Positions 24,552 to 32,009 of a stretch of DNA of 34,228 nucleotides are shown one piece after another (position 1 is the stretch's first letter; each line of letters opens with the position of its first letter). Below the pieces are notes generated by a model. That model was not told the origin of the DNA and searched no databases. It saw nothing but the letters and a program-made list of their open reading frames with translations. The position numbers were made by a program, and so were the translations under genes. The stretch comes from Clostridia bacterium (lineage in GTDB: Bacteria > Bacillota > Clostridia > TANB77 > CAG-508): positions 1 through 34,228 of the forward strand of contig JAFRDD010000094.1 in NCBI GenBank assembly GCA_017404025.1. The letters run 5' to 3'.

Positions 24552-26810
24552 ATGAAAAAGAAAATTACAAAGATAAATTCAGATTTAAATCCTTCCAATT
24601 TAATGCATTCAACAAAAATAATCATATTTTTTATTCTTACAATTTTACTTTTAGTTGTACTGCTATTTAGAATTGGTTATTTACAATTTATACAAGGTAA
24701 TTATTTAAAAGGACTAGCATATCAACAACAAGCTATCAATCAAATTATAAGTCCAAAACGTGGGAATATATATGATTCAACAGGCAAAGCACTAGCTATT
24801 AGTGCACAAGTGGATACAATTACTATTAATCCTTTAAAATTAAAACCTAATAGCAAAGATGAAAAAGCAATTACAAAATATAAAGAAGATATTGCAAAAG
24901 CACTATCAGACATATTCGAACTAGAATATGATGAGATATTAAAAAAAGTAAATAGTTCTTCTAATGTAGAAACAATAGTAAAAAAAGTTGAACAAGAAAA
25001 AGTTGAAAAATTAAAAAACTGGATGAAAGAAAACAATATATCAATTGGAATAAATATTGATGAAGATACTAAAAGATATTACCCTTACAATGCTGTTGCC
25101 TCTAATTTAATTGGAGTTGCAGGTAATGACAATCAAGGTTTAAGTGGGTTAGAAGCCTCTTGGGATTCTGTTTTGACTGGGACTCCTGGAAAATTGGTTA
25201 GTTCAAAAGGAAGTGATAAAAAAGAAATTCCAAACACCGCACAAACATATATTGCAGCTGAAAATGGTAGTGATTTAAACTTAACAATTGATTTGAATAT
25301 TCAAACTATTGTAGAAAAATATTTGCAACAGGCTGTTGATAATAATAATTGTACAAGGGGAGGCAATGCTATAGTAATGGATCCAAAAACAGGTGATATC
25401 CTTGCTATGGCTTCATATCCAAATTATAATTTGAACTCTCCTTATGAAGCAAATTCTACTTTAGCTGAATCATTTAAAAATGAATCACTATTTAAGATGT
25501 GGTCAAATAAGTCTGTTTCTGAAACTTATGAGCCTGGTTCAACTTTTAAAGTTATTACCTCTGCAATTGCTCTAGAAGAAAATATTACCACAACAGATAA
25601 AGCAGGAGACTTTTATTGTAAAGGGTATGAAGAATTCGATGATGTAAATGACAAAAAAATTAAAATTAATTGTTGGAGTACTACCCCTCATTATTCTCAA
25701 ACTCTAAGGAAAGCCTTATGCAACTCTTGTAACCCTGCATTTATGCAATTAGGTGCAAGAATTGGCGCTCCAACTCTATATAAATATTATAATGCTTTAG
25801 GTCTTTTTGATACAACTAATTCTGGTATAGCAGGTGAGCAAACGAGTATTTTTCACAAACTAAATACTGTTGGCTCTGTAGAACTTGCAACAATGTCTTT
25901 TGGGCAAAGACTTAATGTAACTCCGCTTCAAATGATTACAGCAATCTCTGCTATTGCAAATGATGGAAATTTAATGCAACCTCGTATTGTAAAAAGTTTT
26001 ACAAATACAGATACTGGTGTTGTTACTGAAGTTCCTACTGTAAAAGTAAGACAAGTCATTTCCAAAAGTACTTCTGAACAAGTACGAAGTTTAATGGAAT
26101 CAGTTGTAACAGATGGTTCTGGAAGACATGCAGCAGTTACAGGCTATTCTATAGGTGGAAAAACTGGAACTTCTGAACCAACAGATGCTAACAAATCTGA
26201 AGGTTATGTTGCATCTTATGTTGCTATATCACCTGTTGAAAATACACAACTTGTTCTTCTACTTACTTTATACAATCCTGACCCCGAAAATAAAATTAAT
26301 GGCCATCAAGGTGGACTAATTGCTGGACCTGTTGTATCTCAAATGCTATCAGAAATACTTCCTTATTTAAATATTCCTTCTGATTCCAATAATGATACAA
26401 ACGATTCTAATGATTTAATTACTTTACCAAACATAAAAAATAAAACAGTAGCCGAAGCTGAAAAAGTACTAGAAAGTAGTGGTTTTAGTAACATAAACAT
26501 TATATGTTCTGATGATAAAAATACTGCTCTTGTTGGTGAACAAGTTCCAAAGCCAGGTTCTAAACTTCAAGATTCTGCTATTATAATGGTTTATTCTACA
26601 TCAGATACAACCAGAACTTCTGTAGAAGTTCCTGATTTACAAGGTTTATCTGCATCAGAAGCAACAAAAGTTTTAAAAGAGAAAAAACTAAATATAAGCA
26701 TTGAAGGCTCTGGTACTGTTATATCTCAAGATTATTCTAAAGGAACTAATGTTGAAGAAGGTACAATTATATCTGTTACATTGAAGCAAAAATTAACAAG
26801 CGTTCATTAA
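24552..26810 (+). CDS. Class B penicillin-binding protein with two PASTA domains
   Basis: A 752-residue peptidoglycan DD-transpeptidase of the PBP2x/SpoVD type. One N-terminal membrane helix (about 25-45) is followed by the dimerisation domain (SPKRGNIYDSTGKALA) and the transpeptidase domain with all active-site motifs: STFK (Ser330), SCN (392-394) and KTG (537-539). Two C-terminal PASTA repeats (about 622-688 and 690-750) bind uncrosslinked wall material. I chose the ATG at 24552, with GGTGA 5 bases upstream; frames starting further upstream overlap comM and lack a site. It is isolated from the mra/fts division cluster, so whether it serves division or sporulation cannot be told. Confidence 0.93.
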   Translation: MKKKITKINSDLNPSNLMHSTKIIIFFILTILLLVVLLFRIGYLQFIQGNYLKGLAYQQQAINQIISPKRGNIYDSTGKALAISAQVDTITINPLKLKPNSKDEKAITKYKEDIAKALSDIFELEYDEILKKVNSSSNVETIVKKVEQEKVEKLKNWMKENNISIGINIDEDTKRYYPYNAVASNLIGVAGNDNQGLSGLEASWDSVLTGTPGKLVSSKGSDKKEIPNTAQTYIAAENGSDLNLTIDLNIQTIVEKYLQQAVDNNNCTRGGNAIVMDPKTGDILAMASYPNYNLNSPYEANSTLAESFKNESLFKMWSNKSVSETYEPGSTFKVITSAIALEENITTTDKAGDFYCKGYEEFDDVNDKKIKINCWSTTPHYSQTLRKALCNSCNPAFMQLGARIGAPTLYKYYNALGLFDTTNSGIAGEQTSIFHKLNTVGSVELATMSFGQRLNVTPLQMITAISAIANDGNLMQPRIVKSFTNTDTGVVTEVPTVKVRQVISKSTSEQVRSLMESVVTDGSGRHAAVTGYSIGGKTGTSEPTDANKSEGYVASYVAISPVENTQLVLLLTLYNPDPENKINGHQGGLIAGPVVSQMLSEILPYLNIPSDSNNDTNDSNDLITLPNIKNKTVAEAEKVLESSGFSNINIICSDDKNTALVGEQVPKPGSKLQDSAIIMVYSTSDTTRTSVEVPDLQGLSASEATKVLKEKKLNISIEGSGTVISQDYSKGTNVEEGTIISVTLKQKLTSVH

Positions 26811-26821
26811 TATAATTAATT

Positions 26822-26892
26822 AAAAAACTATATTTATATACTAAAAACCAAACTCAAATTTTATAATCTCAAATATATAAATATGGTTTTTT
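26822..26892. terminator. Bidirectional terminator between convergent genes
   Basis: AAAAAACTATATTTATATA (26822-26840) pairs along 19 bases with 26874-26892, with one G-U pair, and ends in T6 on either strand. It serves the penicillin-binding protein gene and the convergent Rpn-like gene. Confidence 0.75.
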
Positions 26893-26894
26893 AT

Positions 26895-27497
26895 TTATAT
26901 TAAATCTATGTTGCTTCTTCCTATTGATTCATTTAAGATTAATCCTACTAAAAGCAAATCTTCATCTTTTCTAGAAATGAAATTTTCAATTTCACTAAAT
27001 TTGTAACGATTTTTTTGAGTTTTATTTATATATTCAATAATATCAACAAAATGCATTTCTGCTCCATATTCTAAAATCTTATTGACATTATCTTGTAATT
27101 CCAGTAATATACTACTTTTATATCTCTCCTTCCCTATATCTGTTATTGTTACTTTACTTATTATTGGCTTTGCTTTTTTGGAATTATTTCTTTTTTCTAA
27201 TTCTTTTTGATATATTAATGACCAATAACAAAAAATATTCTCTTTTACTTTTTCTCTACTTATCATTTTTATATGAATGTCAACAAAAGTTTTATTCATT
27301 AATTCTGCATTAATTTTAATTAGTGAAAATTCATATTCTGATATATCTTCAAATTTTTCAACTGTAATATTTTTATATTTTTTTATATTCAAATTTAAAA
27401 TATCATTTAATAAATTTATTATTATATTTCTATATTTTTTTCCTTTTAGTAATTTTAAAAATGAATTAGAATTCTGACTAGATAATTTTATAACAAT
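26895..27497 (-). CDS. Rpn/PDDEXK-type transposase-nuclease relative without a normal start codon
   Basis: The frame encodes about 200 residues and resembles its upstream neighbour and the Rpn (recombination-promoting nuclease) family: an N-terminal FLKLLKGKKYRNIIINLLND helix, FVDIHIKM at the nuclease core, and CYWSLIYQKEL followed by KPIISKVTITDI. The E-x-Q part of the active site is not recognisable. Homology begins well upstream of the first ATG (27392); the only codon suitably placed after the site AAGGGGGG is ATT at 27495-27497, directly after an in-frame stop. Either AUU is used for initiation or an ATG was lost and the gene is decaying. It follows the neighbour by 17 bases. Confidence 0.55.
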   Translation of the reverse strand: MVIKLSSQNSNSFLKLLKGKKYRNIIINLLNDILNLNIKKYKNITVEKFEDISEYEFSLIKINAELMNKTFVDIHIKMISREKVKENIFCYWSLIYQKELEKRNNSKKAKPIISKVTITDIGKERYKSSILLELQDNVNKILEYGAEMHFVDIIEYINKTQKNRYKFSEIENFISRKDEDLLLVGLILNESIGRSNIDLI

Positions 27498-27514
27498 GCC
27501 CCCCTTCTAGATAA

Positions 27515-28147
27515 TTATTCCATTTTTTCACTTTTCCAAAAATCATCTAATAATATGTCTAATTTTTTTATGTACAATGCTCCATTTATAACACTTTGAA
27601 TTTTTTTTGAATTTTTTTCTTTAAAATACAACATCCACTCTTCTTTATCTGTTAAACAATTTACATTTTCAATTCTAAATTTCGGTAATTCTAAAACATG
27701 TATTTCAATTTCACCTTCTATTGTTTTTTTTCTGTCTTTTATTAGAACTTTTTTGTGATATGCTGTACCTTCAAAATATTTATAATCTAAAATATTTATA
27801 GTAATAGTTTTGGCAATTTTCCTATTATCTCTGTGTTTTAATTGATTTGCATGAATTTGAGCATAATATAAAAACATTTTATTTTGTATAAATATTCCGT
27901 CTATAAATTGAATTCCTATATTTAGTTCTTGATTTGAATCGGTTATTACTCTTACATCTGCAATTCCAAAATTTTCTTCTGTAGGTAAACATTTAGCCAT
28001 TTCTTGTAAATATGGGTTTAATCTAATAGAAATAATTTTAATATTTAAAATAGATTCTATAAAATCTTTTATGATATCTAAACTGTTTTCTGTATTTAAA
28101 ACTTTTCTTAAAACAAAATTACTTTTTGATACAAATTTTTGATTCAT
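27515..28147 (-). CDS. Rpn family nuclease/putative transposase, active site altered
   Basis: A 210-residue protein of the PDDEXK_2/Rpn group, proteins that promote RecA-independent recombination or are exapted transposases. The layout is typical: SKSNFVLRKVLNTENSLDII start, the core ADVRVITDSNQELNIGIQ, YYAQIHANQLKHRDNRKIAK, and a C-terminal region ending in a helix. Family members usually have Glu in the N-I-E-x-Q motif; here residue 78 is Gly (NIGIQ), with Asp64 and Gln80 kept, so catalysis may be lost. The AAAGGAGG site is 33 bases before the ATG, separated by an 18-bp palindrome. A near-consensus promoter lies at 28268-28296. Confidence 0.72.
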   Translation of the reverse strand: MNQKFVSKSNFVLRKVLNTENSLDIIKDFIESILNIKIISIRLNPYLQEMAKCLPTEENFGIADVRVITDSNQELNIGIQFIDGIFIQNKMFLYYAQIHANQLKHRDNRKIAKTITINILDYKYFEGTAYHKKVLIKDRKKTIEGEIEIHVLELPKFRIENVNCLTDKEEWMLYFKEKNSKKIQSVINGALYIKKLDILLDDFWKSEKME

Positions 28148-28154
28148 TGAAATT

Positions 28155-28172
28155 AATTTAGTGCACTAAATT
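28155..28172. repeat. 18-bp perfect palindrome between ribosome-binding site and start codon
   Basis: AATTTAGTGCACTAAATT reads identically on both strands. It stands between AAAGGAGG (28181-28188) and the ATG at 28147 of the Rpn-like gene. Folded as a hairpin it would shorten the gap from 33 to 15 bases; as DNA it looks like an operator. Confidence 0.7.
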
Positions 28173-28267
28173 GTAAAAATCCTCCTTTCCATATTTCATT
28201 AGGTGTGAATTTTGATTGATTTAAAATATCAGATAAAAATTTTATTTGAATTATAATTCTGTTTTAA

Positions 28268-28296
28268 AGTATAATTTGATAATTTGAATTTGTCAA
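28268..28296 (-). promoter_or_regulatory. Promoter of the Rpn-like gene pair
   Basis: Perfect TTGACA (28291-28296), 17 bases, TATACT (28268-28273) on the minus strand. The leader is about 110 bases. A Spo0A-like sequence (ATTGTCGAA on the minus strand, 28335-28343) lies further upstream, too far for a usual activator position. Confidence 0.7.
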
Positions 28297-28373
28297 TAAT
28301 TTTTTCTGAATTTTTTTCAGTTTTCATCGCAATTTTCGACAATTTTCGAACTTTTCATTTTTATATAAAAATA

Positions 28374-28413
28374 AAAATGAATTTAAATTATAATATCAAT
28401 TTAAATTCATTTT
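28374..28413. terminator. Terminator of the walR-like gene
   Basis: AAAATGAATTTAAATT and its exact complement form a 16-bp stem with an 8-base loop, 14 bases past the stop codon, with T-rich tails on both sides. Confidence 0.72.
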
Positions 28414-28426
28414 ATTCCTTATAATA

Positions 28427-29176
28427 TTATTTTGTTGCAATATAATATCCAACACTTCTTTTGGTCATTAATATTTTAGGTGTAGAAGTATCTAATTCAA
28501 TCTTTTCTCTAATTCTTCTTACTGTAACATCAACTGTCCTTATATCTCCATAATATTCATATCCCCAAACTTTTTCTAATAATACTTCTCTTGTAATAAC
28601 TTGACCAGGTTGTGAAGCTAAATATTTTAATACTTCAAATTCTCTTAATGTTAAATCAATTACTCGTCCTCTAACTTTTACTTCAAATTTATCTAAATCT
28701 AATGATAGATCTCCAACAACTATTTTACTTTCATCAATCTCTTCTACTTTTTCTTGTTCTTTTTCAAGAACTTTAGGCGTATTAACAGCTTCTGCTTTTC
28801 TAAGATTTGCTTTTACTCTTGCCATTAATTCTCTAACACTAAATGGTTTAGTTATATAATCATCTGCCCCTAATTCTAACCCTAGTATTTTATCAATTTC
28901 TCCATCTTTTGCTGTTAACATTAAAATTGGTACATTTAAAGAATTTTTTATTCTCTTACATACAGATAAACCATCTAATTTTGGGAGCATAATATCTAAT
29001 AATATTAAATCTGGTTTTTCTTCCAAAGCTACATTAACGGCAGATATTCCGTCATTTGCTTCTATTGTATCATATCCCTCTTTTTTTAAATTATAAACTA
29101 AAATATCAATTATGTGTTGTTCATCATCTACAATTAATATTTTCTTTTGCCCTTTTTCCATATTATTTTCTTCCAC
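28427..29176 (-). CDS. walR: OmpR-family response regulator, WalR-like
   Basis: A 249-residue two-component regulator. The receiver domain has the acidic pair DD (17-18), the phospho-accepting Asp61 in LILLDIMLPKLDG, LTAKD and ITKPF with its Lys; the C-terminal winged helix (from about 150) ends with TVDVTVRRIREKIE and RSVGYYIATK, close to WalR/YycF, which controls cell-wall hydrolases. A 25-residue Glu/Lys-rich linker joins the domains. Start is GTG with GGCGG 7 bases upstream. Unlike usual walRK operons no histidine kinase follows: a terminator comes directly after the stop. The kinase may be encoded elsewhere, or this may be a related PhoP-type regulator. Confidence 0.85.
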   Translation of the reverse strand: MEENNMEKGQKKILIVDDEQHIIDILVYNLKKEGYDTIEANDGISAVNVALEEKPDLILLDIMLPKLDGLSVCKRIKNSLNVPILMLTAKDGEIDKILGLELGADDYITKPFSVRELMARVKANLRKAEAVNTPKVLEKEQEKVEEIDESKIVVGDLSLDLDKFEVKVRGRVIDLTLREFEVLKYLASQPGQVITREVLLEKVWGYEYYGDIRTVDVTVRRIREKIELDTSTPKILMTKRSVGYYIATK

Positions 29177-29217
29177 GAAAATTCCGCCTTTCTTTTATAT
29201 AAGCTTTATTTTTTATA

Positions 29218-29246
29218 TTTATATCACATTTTTTTTTAATATACAA
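29218..29246 (-). promoter_or_regulatory. Promoter of the walR-like gene
   Basis: TTGTAT (29241-29246), 17 bases, TATAAA (29218-29223) with an extended -10 TG on the minus strand. It begins 18 bases beyond the end of the broken GH94 gene. Confidence 0.6.
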
Positions 29247-29263
29247 GGCTTTTTTCTAGTTTT

Positions 29264-29753
29264 TTACATAATTATTTCTATTTCATTAATTTTACCATCA
29301 TTTATCAATTTTATGCATTTTTCTTTCTTTTCTTCACCATTAAAAATAAACTTTTCTACGCCTACATTTTTTCCATTTGGATTTTTCACTTTTATATTAT
29401 ATATACTTTCACCAAACTTATATCTAATTTCGTAATATTTCCATTCTTTGGGAATACATGGTTCTATTTTTAAATTTCCGCTTGAATATTTTTAGACCTA
29501 TTAAATGCTCTATTCCTGCAGTATAATACCAACTAGCAGAGCCTGTGTACCAAGTCCATCCGCCACGTCCTGCTAAATTTCCAGTACCATAAATATCTGC
29601 TGAAATAACATATGGCTCTACTTTATATTTATCGGCTTGCAATTTTGTTTTTGAATGTTCTATTGGATTAATCATTTTAAATAACTCCATTGCTTTATCA
29701 CCTTCACCTAGCATTGCATAAGCAATAATTGCCCAAATAGCTGCATGTGTGTA
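29264..29753 (-). pseudogene. C-terminal remnant of a GH94 glycoside phosphorylase or cyclic glucan synthase gene
   Basis: About 160 codons of the C-terminal end of a GH94 protein (cellobiose/chitobiose phosphorylase or NdvB type) remain. The remnant opens with YTHAAIWAIIAYAMLGEGD, continues with PYVISADIYG and GRGGWTWYTGSASWYYTAG, then shifts frame inside a run of five T (plus strand 29489-29493) and resumes in another frame with LKIEPCIPKEWKYYEIRY to a stop at 29264. Removing one base from the run restores a continuous family-like reading. The 5' part is cut off at about 29754 by the recombinase-bearing element, where the frame meets a stop. Insertion broke the gene; the frameshift is either later decay or a homopolymer sequencing error. 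Confidence 0.85.
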
Positions 29754-29797
29754 TTACCGTTGTAGCCGTTTTTTGCGAAGCAAAATTACGGATACAC
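29749..29797. repeat. Imperfect inverted repeat at the element boundary (candidate attachment site)
   Basis: Nested arms surround the boundary: GTGTAT (29749-29754) with ATACAC (29792-29797), CCGT (29766-29769) with ACGG (29788-29791), and TTTTGC-GAA-GCAAAA at the centre (29771-29785). GH94 homology stops at 29753, so the crossover lies at or next to this repeat, 60 bases from the recombinase stop, the usual position of an attachment site for a large serine recombinase. Confidence 0.5.
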
Positions 29798-29813
29798 GGA
29801 TGCAGTTTCTTGA

Positions 29814-31442
29814 TTACACAGCCTTTTTCTCATAATTTTTTTTAGCTACACTAAAATTATTATTTAATTCTTGTAGCGGCTTAAAGTTGAAATAAATATC
29901 AACTTGCTTGTCACTATGAATTTCAATTTTCTCTATAAATTCCCTTATAATTTCTTTATTAGGATTTTTCATTTTTAAAAATTCTTCTACTAAATTATCT
30001 AATCTACGTTTATTATTATCTACTTTATTTTCTCCAGATAATTCTTGTTCAAATTCTTTAATTGATTGTTCGTAACTTTTCACAATTTCTTTTATTCTCT
30101 CTGCATTTTTCATGTATTCTTGAAGAGATATTATTCCTGCTAACCTATCTTCATACATTACTTCTAATTTTCTTGTTTCTTTTTCAATGTTTTGTTTAAA
30201 TGAATCAATTTGTTTTTTAATATCAAATTCTTGTGTTTGCTTAGATTTTGTTTGTTTTGCAATTTCTTCTAGTTTCTTTTTATTTTTGTATTCTTTACAA
30301 ACTTCTCTTAAAACTTCTAACATTTGTTCTTCAAAAACCTGATAATTGAAATTGTGTGGTGAACATACATCAAATTTTCCAAATCTTCCATATCTCTGAC
30401 ATCTGCCATAAATATTTCCGTTTTTATCTGGACTTCTTATTCCAATATATCCTCCACAATCATAACATCTAAGTAATCCTTTAAATAAATAATCATTCTG
30501 AACTACTCTTGAGCCTTTTGTTGCTTCAATAATTTTTCTTGCTCTCTCAAAGTTTTCTTTACTTATTATAGCCTCATGCATATTTTCTACTTTTACCCAA
30601 TCTTCCTCAGGTAAATTTATAAATTTCTTTGATTTGAAACTCACCTTTTTTCTTTTTCCTTGTATAACTGTTCCTGTGTAAATTTCGTTTGAAAGAATAA
30701 ATCGTACTGTAGATTGTTGCCATAGCCCATAAGTTAAAGATTTTGTTCCTCTTTTTCGTTTGTTATAATCTGATGGGATTGGAATTTTCTTTTTACTTAA
30801 GTAATCTGCAATTTGCATTGTACCAAAACCTGCTAAATATTTTTCATATATAAGTTTTACAACATTTGCTGCTTCTTCATCTATTACTAAATGGTATTTG
30901 TTTTCTGGATCTTTTTTATAGCCATAAGGCGCTGTTCCTAAGTATTCTCCATTATTTCTTTTTGCTTGTAATACACTATTTATTTTCTTTGATGTATCTT
31001 TAGCATACATTTCATTTAATATTGATTTAAATGGTGCTATATCATTATTTGAATTATCATAAGCAGTATCTATATTGTCTAATATTGCAACAAATCTAAC
31101 TTCATGCTCTGGAAAATAATTTTCAATATATAACCCAGATTGCACATAGTTTCTTCCAAGCCTTGATAAATCTTTGGTAATAACCATGTTTATTTTACCT
31201 GCTTCAATATCTGCAATCATTTTATTAAATGCAGGTCTATCAAAACTTGTACCACTTACTCCGTCATCAACATATTCTGATATAAAATTCAATTTGTTTT
31301 GTCTAATATATTGCATTAGCAAAGTTCTTTGGTTTCCAATACTTTCACTTTCTTGATACTTTTCTTTTTCTTCATCTTCTCTTGAAAGTCTAATGTATAT
31401 ACCTACTCTATAATCAATATTATTCATTATTGTATAGCCCAC
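29814..31442 (-). CDS. Large serine recombinase
   Basis: A 542-residue site-specific recombinase of the TnpX/TndX-like group that excises and integrates the element through a 5'-phosphoserine link. The N-terminal resolvase domain has the catalytic Ser20 in YIRLSREDE, then YVDDGVSGTSFDRPAF and KDLSRLGRNY; a recombinase domain follows (APYGYKKDP, TVRFILSNEIYTG), a zinc ribbon (CYDCGGYIG with later CQRYG and a Cys near FDVC) and a coiled-coil tail. All looks intact. Start is GTG with GGGAGG 5 bases upstream; an ATG five codons in is less well placed. It lies at the element end with its stop 60 bases from the junction. Confidence 0.95.
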   Translation of the reverse strand: MGYTIMNNIDYRVGIYIRLSREDEEKEKYQESESIGNQRTLLMQYIRQNKLNFISEYVDDGVSGTSFDRPAFNKMIADIEAGKINMVITKDLSRLGRNYVQSGLYIENYFPEHEVRFVAILDNIDTAYDNSNNDIAPFKSILNEMYAKDTSKKINSVLQAKRNNGEYLGTAPYGYKKDPENKYHLVIDEEAANVVKLIYEKYLAGFGTMQIADYLSKKKIPIPSDYNKRKRGTKSLTYGLWQQSTVRFILSNEIYTGTVIQGKRKKVSFKSKKFINLPEEDWVKVENMHEAIISKENFERARKIIEATKGSRVVQNDYLFKGLLRCYDCGGYIGIRSPDKNGNIYGRCQRYGRFGKFDVCSPHNFNYQVFEEQMLEVLREVCKEYKNKKKLEEIAKQTKSKQTQEFDIKKQIDSFKQNIEKETRKLEVMYEDRLAGIISLQEYMKNAERIKEIVKSYEQSIKEFEQELSGENKVDNNKRRLDNLVEEFLKMKNPNKEIIREFIEKIEIHSDKQVDIYFNFKPLQELNNNFSVAKKNYEKKAV

Positions 31443-31472
31443 TGTTTCCTCCCTTCTCGCTAATTAAAGATA

Positions 31473-31520
31473 ATGAGATAATATTGATACTCTTGCAAAC
31501 ATTATACCATATTATCTCAT
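31473..31520. promoter_or_regulatory. Inverted repeat enclosing the recombinase -10 element
   Basis: ATGAGATAAT (31473-31482) is the exact complement of ATTATCTCAT (31511-31520). Between the arms, on the minus strand, TGGTATAAT forms an extended -10 element for the recombinase gene. A protein bound to the arms could repress transcription. Confidence 0.5.
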
Positions 31521-31539
31521 CAAATACCATTGTTTCATT

Positions 31540-31674
31540 TTATTTTTTAACTGTTTTTAAGCAATAATTTCCAAAAGCTCTTTCTACAACTTTCTCCAAT
31601 GCCTCTCCTTTTTCATTAAAAAATACATTTATCTTAAAATCATTCTTTTTCTTATATTTCTTTTTTTCTTCCAA
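31540..31674 (-). CDS. 44-residue accessory protein of the element
   Basis: A short Lys/Glu-rich protein that I do not recognise beyond a resemblance to tiny proteins found before recombinase genes in clostridial elements. It reads as a basic start (EEKKKYKKK), a strand FKINVFFNEKG, and an amphipathic helix ALEKVVERAFGNYCLK. Start is TTG with GAGGAG 8 bases upstream; an in-frame GTG three codons earlier overlaps that site. It precedes the recombinase by about 100 bases holding the promoter-operator region at 31473-31520. The clear ribosome-binding site and balanced composition favour a real gene. Confidence 0.55.
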   Translation of the reverse strand: MEEKKKYKKKNDFKINVFFNEKGEALEKVVERAFGNYCLKTVKK

Positions 31675-31724
31675 TAGCCTCACTCCTCTTGTTTTATTTT
31701 TTCCAAATTTTAGGTTTTTATACC

Positions 31725-31835
31725 GTTACAAGTGGATTTACTCCCATATGAGATTTGCCCTCATTCCTCTTTTTAGAGAATCGCCCCTTTACATCATGTT
31801 AGCCAGACGAAAGTATCATTATTTGTTCTTGTAAC
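31725..31835 (-). ncRNA. Candidate structured RNA or cis-regulatory leader
   Basis: On the minus strand GTTACAAG (31828-31835) and CTTGTAAC (31725-31732) can close a 111-base domain. Inside lie ATTCTCT-AAAA-AGAGGAAT, a TCTC-ATAT-GGGA hairpin, and unpaired purine-rich stretches such as GTAAAGGGGCG. It would sit in the 5' leader of the 44-codon gene and the recombinase. A tiny frame MRANLIWE is contained within it. No known riboswitch class was recognised. Confidence 0.35.
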
Positions 31836-31868
31836 TACTATTCAATTTTCAATGTTCATTTCCATTTT

Positions 31869-31897
31869 TTGACTTTTTCTGCTCTTTGTAGTAAAAT
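31869..31897 (+). promoter_or_regulatory. Promoter of the zinc-finger gene
   Basis: TTGACT (31869-31874), 17 bases, TAAAAT (31892-31897). Confidence 0.6.
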
Positions 31898-32009
31898 TAT
31901 GTCAATCAAGTGTTGTATACATTATAATTGTGAATTTTCGAAATTCACACTGTACAATCTCAAAAAATTTTTTATTAATTTTAGGTTGTTTGATGTGGAG
32001 GTGTTCCAT

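Larger units (their letters stand above)
31675..32009. other. Non-coding stretch between divergent genes of the element
   Basis: 335 bases without a convincing gene. It contains a candidate structured RNA on the minus strand (31725-31835), the promoter of the plus-strand zinc-finger gene (31869-31897) and that gene's leader. The RNA-like part is visibly richer in G+C than its flanks. Confidence 0.5.

Noticed and set aside
31738..31764. Eight-codon leader peptide MRANLIWE
   Set aside because: The AGAGGA site touches the ATG with no spacer, and no regulatory codon run is evident; noted only as part of the RNA candidate.
31869..32009. N-terminal 47-codon extension of the zinc-finger protein
   Set aside because: It would start inside the -35 box of the best promoter and lacks a ribosome-binding site; TTG at 32010 has an excellent one.
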